Shown here: piece after piece, positions 59,196 through 64,000 of the stretch
How positions within the stretch are numbered: position 1 is the first letter of the stretch
Layout: each line of letters starts with the position of its first letter
Assembly: GCA_026874595.1 (NCBI GenBank)
Contig: CM049316.1
Coordinates: forward strand, 75,873,676 to 75,937,675
Direction: 5' to 3'
Length of the DNA: 64,000 bases
From: Sipunculus nudus
Lineage: Eukaryota; Annelida; Sipuncula; Golfingiida; Sipunculidae
Notes under the pieces: model-generated
Database searches by the model: none
Seen by the model: the letters and a program-made list of their open reading frames with translations, nothing else
What the model was told of the DNA's origin: nothing
Translations under genes and position numbers: made by a program

Positions 59196-61333
59196 CTGTA
59201 TGTGTAGAAAAATGATATTATTAGAATAGCATTTCAGCAGGAAACACTTTAAATGAATAGAATGGTAGGTGGACACTGTACATTATGGTGTTTTGTTTCA
59301 TCAGACTCAAATTAAACATTTCAATTTGACCCCCGCGGCTGTTGAGAATTCTGTGACGTCACAATGTACGGATTCTTCTACAGTTAAAATTAGATTTCAT
59401 CAGATGTCTACTTCTTCATAAAACGTCGACCTCCGGCCATATTTGAGAAAAGTGTTTAGTGTGGTGCATGGGGTATACAATTAATATAGAAATCCCCGCG
59501 AAATTCGGATCCATAAGTATTGTCGAGTTTTCGGGATTGTCATTTACAGGCCATTTGAAGGATAATAACACAGTCTACACCGGCAGGTGGGGCCAGTGTT
59601 CTTTTCGTTACCTTTTTGTTTTAATCAGCTGTTAAAAGTAAACCAATTTTAGCCAAACAGGGCAATTGGTACAGCCTATCTTTCTTTTTTTTTTTTAATG
59701 TTCATACACGTTCAACTCCACTGGTCAAAGAGCGATAGTGATGCCATCTAGTGTATCACTAAGGAAATAACTGATTACGTCATATACTCACGTGCATGTG
59801 CCACGTGACCACCTCCATCATGCCGTTGATGCCTCGTTCATTAAAACTTCCTTCGGGGCTGCCGCACGTGAACGCTAAGATGAACGTTTTATCCTGTAGG
59901 AGTCACATGACACAATTTTTTAATCTCATTGCATAACAAAGTATGTAATCTTAACAACCCTTCTTGAAAGAACTTTAAACGCACCAGCGCATGTGATACG
60001 TGCACTAAAGACAACAAATGCGCCCCCTCCCCGAAAACATATAAGGAGAAAACTTATACTCATTGCACGAGCCAATTTTACAGCATTGACGTCAATATAC
60101 TAAACAGAAGCGGACGCAGGATTAAGGAACAGAAGAGGTCTAACGCAGGAGCACTGATGACAAAACCTTAAAAAAAAGGTTCCCCAGGCCTGTAAAGGGG
60201 GAGGGGGGTCCAGACCGCGAAAATTGGTCGGAAACGCTTAAAACGGTTGCGGGGCCTGAAAAAAAGGGGGGAGGGGTCCGGACCCCCTTGGATCTGCTTC
60301 TGCTTAGCATAAGCTGTTTATATAGTTATTATCACCACCCATGCGAATGATGCGACGCAACGGTGCCTCCATGGGTCATGTGTGTGTTTGCGAGAACAGG
60401 TGTATGTCAGACGGATATGAAGAATGGTTGCATGAAACCGTAGGAGCAGATCAGTAATGTAAAAATCAAGTAGTAAATATATTCAAACACTCATTTAATA
60501 AGCGACATTATGTGATGTTTGATGAGTTGTATCTACGCTCTACGATGTATACAACAAGTGTCCTCTATGTGAATTACAACATGTCATTGTGGCCATGTGT
60601 TTTGTTGATGCACTCGGGGACAAAGGCTTATTACTTTAGCTTAGGCAGGGAAAGTCTAAGTATGGACAAACAAATACGACGAGAGATAGACAGACAGAGA
60701 CCTGTAATTTTCCTGTGAGGGACTGTCCGTCCCAGTCCCAGGCGAACCCTTGCAGCAGGACCCTCTCCATCCAGCCCTTCAGTATGGCCGGTGTGGTCAT
60801 GTGCTGCAGCGGAAACTGGAAGATGACAAGGTCAGCTGCTGTCAGCTTCTGCTGCTCAGCCACGATGTCGTCAGATAACCGACCGTCACGGACTGCCGCG
60901 TACGCCTCTACCCCGTACTCAAAACGTTCACCGTTCTTCAGAGGTTCTACAACATACAACCACCACTGTTCTTTTATGATAACATTGATAAAAAATAAAC
61001 GTTCAATTGGACTTTTCACTGTAACAACAGTTATAAAGTATAAAGTATAACAGTAAAGTATAACAGCTCTGGTCATATGGTGAAGGTAATTAAAGATACT
61101 GTATTCAGGACAAATTACGTGTTTAATCACAGCAAAAACTTACCTTTGAAATCGCCTTTACCCATTACAGGGTTCCATCCCATGGCATAAAGGTCCGACA
61201 CGATGACGTCATGACCGAGTTCTGCCAGCGTCTTCTTGCTTACGTCAAGAAGAGCGGCGTTAAATGACGTATGGGAGTGGTGTGCGTATACAATAAATAC
61301 TGTCTTTTTGGATTTCTCATCGTGTGTTGCCAT
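58917..61333 (-). CDS. NAD(P)H quinone dehydrogenase (NQO family), four exons, 271 aa, complete
   Basis: Exons in transcript order are 61333-61144, 60946-60702, 59893-59792 and 59195-58917, all GT-AG, one frame. The family reduces quinones by two-electron hydride transfer from NAD(P)H on a flavodoxin-like FAD-binding fold, as a cytosolic homodimer. Visible signature: VFIVYAHHSHTSFN at 12-25 (FAD phosphate loop), VSDLYAM, then AADLVIFQFPL at 100-110 and TPAILKGWMERVL at 115-127. Length fits the vertebrate NQO1 type (about 274). By motif alignment from memory, the Trp-Phe after FPLQ is His-Met here (112-113). The catalytic-loop Tyr155/His161 of NQO1 correspond to Phe and Asn in SFNERGING; NQO2 also has Asn at the second site. 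The enzyme class is firm; whether it is an active quinone reductase is open. Confidence 0.9.
59792..59893 (-). CDS. NQO-family gene, exon 3 (catalytic loop)
   Basis: 34 codons, phase 0 both ends, acceptor GACTCCTACAG, donor CAC|GTGAGT. DKTFILAFTCGSPEGSFNER then GINGMMEVVTWHMH. It aligns with the TTGG...Y...G(I/V)(H/N)G loop of the family. Confidence 0.9.
60108..60304. mobile_element. Palindromic MITE-like family B, copy 3
   Basis: cagaagcggacgcaggatt at left, ttggatctgcttctg at right, with ggggggtccagacc and gggtccggaccccc inside. In intron 2 of the NQO-family gene. Confidence 0.7.
60702..60946 (-). CDS. NQO-family gene, exon 2
   Basis: 245 nt, acceptor GTTGTAG, donor CAG|GTCTCT (a weak donor, fixed by the frame into exon 3). 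It carries the FERFEYG-like start, the DLVIFQFPL core strand and PAILKGWMERV. Confidence 0.9.
61144..61333 (-). CDS. NQO-family gene, exon 1 (start)
   Basis: The ATG at 61333 is in good context (GCCATGG) and follows an acceptor (GTGATTTTCAG ending at 61345) and an 11-nt leader, so at least one more 5' exon exists. It encodes the first beta strand and FAD loop. Donor AAAG|GTAAGT, out phase 1. Confidence 0.9.
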
Positions 61334-61345
61334 GGCGACGCAAAC

Positions 61346-62473
61346 TGAAAATCACAGAAAACACTAACAGTGGCCAGATGAAAACATATGTTTTCTTTAC
61401 CCCGACCACAGGTGGCAATGTTTTCTCCCGTGTTAATTGTTTAGTTCTTTGCAAACTTATACAAAAAGTCCTAAACCAATTTCCACGAAACGTTTTTGCT
61501 AGATGGGATGTGAGAGGACCATAATTTAATGCAGATTCGGGCGAAAGGAAGGGTTAGTATTATTTAACTTCGCTGGAGATGTGCGCTCTACCGGGTCAGT
61601 ACTGCTGTCTCTTGCGAGTAGATTTAAATCAACAAAGACTTGTTAACGAAAGTGAAAATAATTATGCTTTTTTTTGTGTGTTTTACAACCCGACACCGCA
61701 TGTCTGCACGACTGAGGCTTCCCTGTTTGACTGAGCCGTTCGCTGAGAGTAAGCACTGGTGTCTAACTAAATAGCTCAAGCCGCTACATATTACTCCATC
61801 TTTCGGAACATCGAGGAATGAAATCGGTTCAAGGATTGTCATTGCATGATCTGGAAATGATGAGCTGACACGTAGGCAGAAGGCAAAATTATCCCGTGTC
61901 TAAAACCTATCGGGATGTAAGCTTCGTGTTTATAGTCCAATGTTCAAACTACTTTAATCAGTAAATGTACATCACTTAAATGATTTACATCTGCTCGCAC
62001 GTCAGGATCCTTCAAATTCAAGGCCTTTTATCTGCACTTTGATCTAAAGTGTCTAGTATTTATGGTTATGCTTTAATTGCATACAAGCGCAATCTTGTCA
62101 ATGTTCCAGAAATAAAATTTCTCATAAATGTTTACTTGTTAACATTTACCTCATGCTTGAATTGACCTATCCATGAACTCTACGTGACCTTAATCCCATA
62201 TTCATTCAATGAATAATTATAAGCATTGGACTAACCAGCAACCAATCAGGTGACCTTAAACATGGTAAAGCGTCAATCATCTGACAAAAACAAAATTTTG
62301 CATAATTTGACAGAACTCTGTCAACCAGAACACGTGTAGTCTGTAAATACTACTAGTACTCATGTCGGCATGTTTTCCGGGATATATTTAATACAAAGGA
62401 GACCATAAAAAGTTCTATGCTAAAGGTTGCAGGAGCAATTCCTCCGACTACCGAGTGAATAATAATGTCTTAC
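61346..62473 (-). other. Probable first intron of the NQO-family gene
   Basis: No exon or element recognised between the upstream donor at 62473 and the acceptor at 61345. Confidence 0.4.
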
Positions 62474-62644
62474 CTGGCATGTCATTCGTATGAGACAAAT
62501 AATCCAAAATATTGCGAGACAGTTCATAATGACTGCGATATAGCCAATGGTTGGGCGATACCAGTTGATGACGTCAGTCAATACGTCCTGCGTCATCGCC
62601 CTTTGTGACGTCATTATTATGTTGTATTGAGCTCTCGGTACCAT
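62474..62644 (-). CDS. Possible upstream exon with a membrane-spanning frame
   Basis: A minus-strand ATG at 62644 opens 57 codons ending at a strong donor (CAG|GTAAGA). The frame reads MVPRAQYN, then a segment TIGYIAVIMNCLAIFWIICL like a first transmembrane helix with a central Asn. Joined to the next acceptor (61345) this frame would stop soon. Another frame, entering at ATGCCAG, would give MPVCVA and run on into the NQO start. So it is either the 5' leader exon of the NQO gene or the first exon of a different membrane-protein gene. It carries two TGACGTCA sites (62569, 62606). Confidence 0.35.
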
Positions 62645-62650
62645 GGGCAA

Positions 62651-63499
62651 GGTAAAACTTCTGTGTAGGAGCGTTTTAGGGGCACATTATAATAATAAGT
62701 TTAAAGGGCGGAGCATTTGGGCTGTGGTGGATAGGTCAATTGTATATTAAATTACAGAGCATACATTTTGGCTCTTTACTAAATACATGTATAAAGACAT
62801 GGAATAGAATTGTCCAGCATAACCATCTCAGAGATTCTTTGTTTCAATTATACTCCGTTCCACGACCTATGGTCCACCCGTTTTTTGCGAAAGAAAAAAA
62901 AAGTGAAGTTAGATATAAAAAAAAAATCTAACAAATTGGGGAAGTAGAAACATCCGCCTAATTTTCCATCATACATATTAAACTATACCTTGCATGTATT
63001 TTTCACAATCGATTTTTTTTCTGAAATGTGAGAATCAGTTTACAAACTTTGCGACAGTTTCTCCAAGAGGCACTTGTAAACAAGGGGTCAAGGACGTTGC
63101 CCTGGATTGGCTGGAAGTGTCCATTTTACCAGAAGGGGTGAAATCGTTTATGTGGTTCATGTGCTGTGGTGACACGTATCGTGTTGTTTGTTTACCGTGT
63201 TGATCGTAAATTAGAATATTTACACAAGTATAAATCCATATGATAATGTCAATTTAATTAGAAGAGGTATAAATGTATGATTGATGAGAGAACAGAGAGC
63301 AGATGATAAATATAGGCCTAATAAATGTTTGACATTGTATGGGCTATATGTCCACTGGAACAAGCATACAGGCTAATATATATTGGCCCAACCTTCCTCC
63401 GGGCTGAGGGACGTTTGTGATGCCCATAAAATATTTTAAATCATATTTGTAATCATATGTTTATTAACATTAATTTTGTAGATAGAGACATTCAATCAG

Positions 63500-63502
<3 letters not shown>
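62651..63502. other. Stretch with no recognised gene
   Basis: Would hold the promoter of the NQO-family gene if 62474-62644 is its first exon. Short plus-strand frames (62740-62931, 62994-63203) show no features. Confidence 0.35.

Positions 63503-63567
<65 letters not shown>
63503..63567. repeat. (AT)n microsatellite
   Basis: Perfect AT run of about 32 units. Confidence 0.95.
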
Positions 63568-63568
<1 letters not shown>

Positions 63569-63794
63569 GCATTTCTATGAATTGTATCACATTTCTTTTT
63601 CAAATCAGATGGATCTATAAATTAATAAAAAAAGTATAATCAGTTATATAATTGATTGAACATCATGGACATCACCTTGACCCATTTTATGTATGTTTTA
63701 CCATTCAATTCTTTTTGTATTCATCCTTTATCAAATGTACTTATATATTTTGATTTTGTTATATTATTCATTATATATTTTAAATGTGTCATAA

Positions 63795-63797
<3 letters not shown>

Positions 63798-63881
<84 letters not shown>

Positions 63882-63885
63882 ATGG
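63798..63885. repeat. (AT)n microsatellite
   Basis: AT run of about 40 units with a few breaks. Confidence 0.95.
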
Positions 63886-64000
63886 TTTGTTCTTCTGAAT
63901 GAAAAAAAATACAGAGTCATACAAGGGCGTATGAACAGTAAGTCAAACAGCCGCGGGCATACATTCCGGCATTTCGAAATAATATATTATCACTGCATTA

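Overview
This is nuclear DNA from an animal, most likely a mollusc and probably a bivalve. The genes are split by GT-AG introns of about 0.3 to 4.6 kb. The DNA is AT-rich and crowded with microsatellites, poly-C/poly-G runs and small transposons. Several dispersed repeats look like those of bivalve genomes, with tracts such as gtccgtccgt, the ends cccccgcatccgcgg, and ends reading tcgggcccttgtta. The placement rests on repeat style and gene family only; no species can be named.

The backbone of the left two thirds is a tandem pair of paralogous plus-strand genes. Each has nine coding exons and encodes a secreted, single-pass zona pellucida (ZP) domain protein. Gene 1 has coding exons from 8401 to 24033 (420 aa), with a probable TATA box and 5' UTR exon at 4230-4344. 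Gene 2 has coding exons from 30197 to 43405 (411 aa). Exon order, every splice phase and three exon lengths are the same. Each protein has a signal peptide, a ZP-N half (four Cys), a ZP-C half (four Cys), a multibasic furin-type site (KRRKR or RRRKR), a short external piece, one membrane span and a tail of about 31 residues ending in Cys. At the extreme left, on the minus strand, a lone signal-peptide exon (488-578) opens another gene that leaves the window.

The right third has two minus-strand genes. One is a two-exon gene for a basic, charged, probably helical protein of 291 aa that I do not recognise (47924-50351). The other is a complete four-exon NAD(P)H quinone dehydrogenase (NQO) family gene of 271 aa (58917-61333). 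A possible upstream exon at 62474-62644 has its own membrane-spanning reading frame.

Most of the rest is mobile or repetitive. There are TIR elements with readable target duplications: a TA-flanked element at 14471-16773; PIF/Harbinger-like TTA/TAA-flanked elements at 35203, 49391, 49884 and 54264; and two related elements at 17453 and 33379 with 7-bp duplications. There is also a likely solo LTR at 52705-53568, a decayed LINE endonuclease, a tRNA-derived SINE and several dispersed repeat families. Tandem arrays include a 20-bp array, a 55-bp array with a five-unit higher-order period, and a 27-bp array in which most units carry a perfect Pol III B-box. Many long plus-strand introns are long because elements have landed in them.
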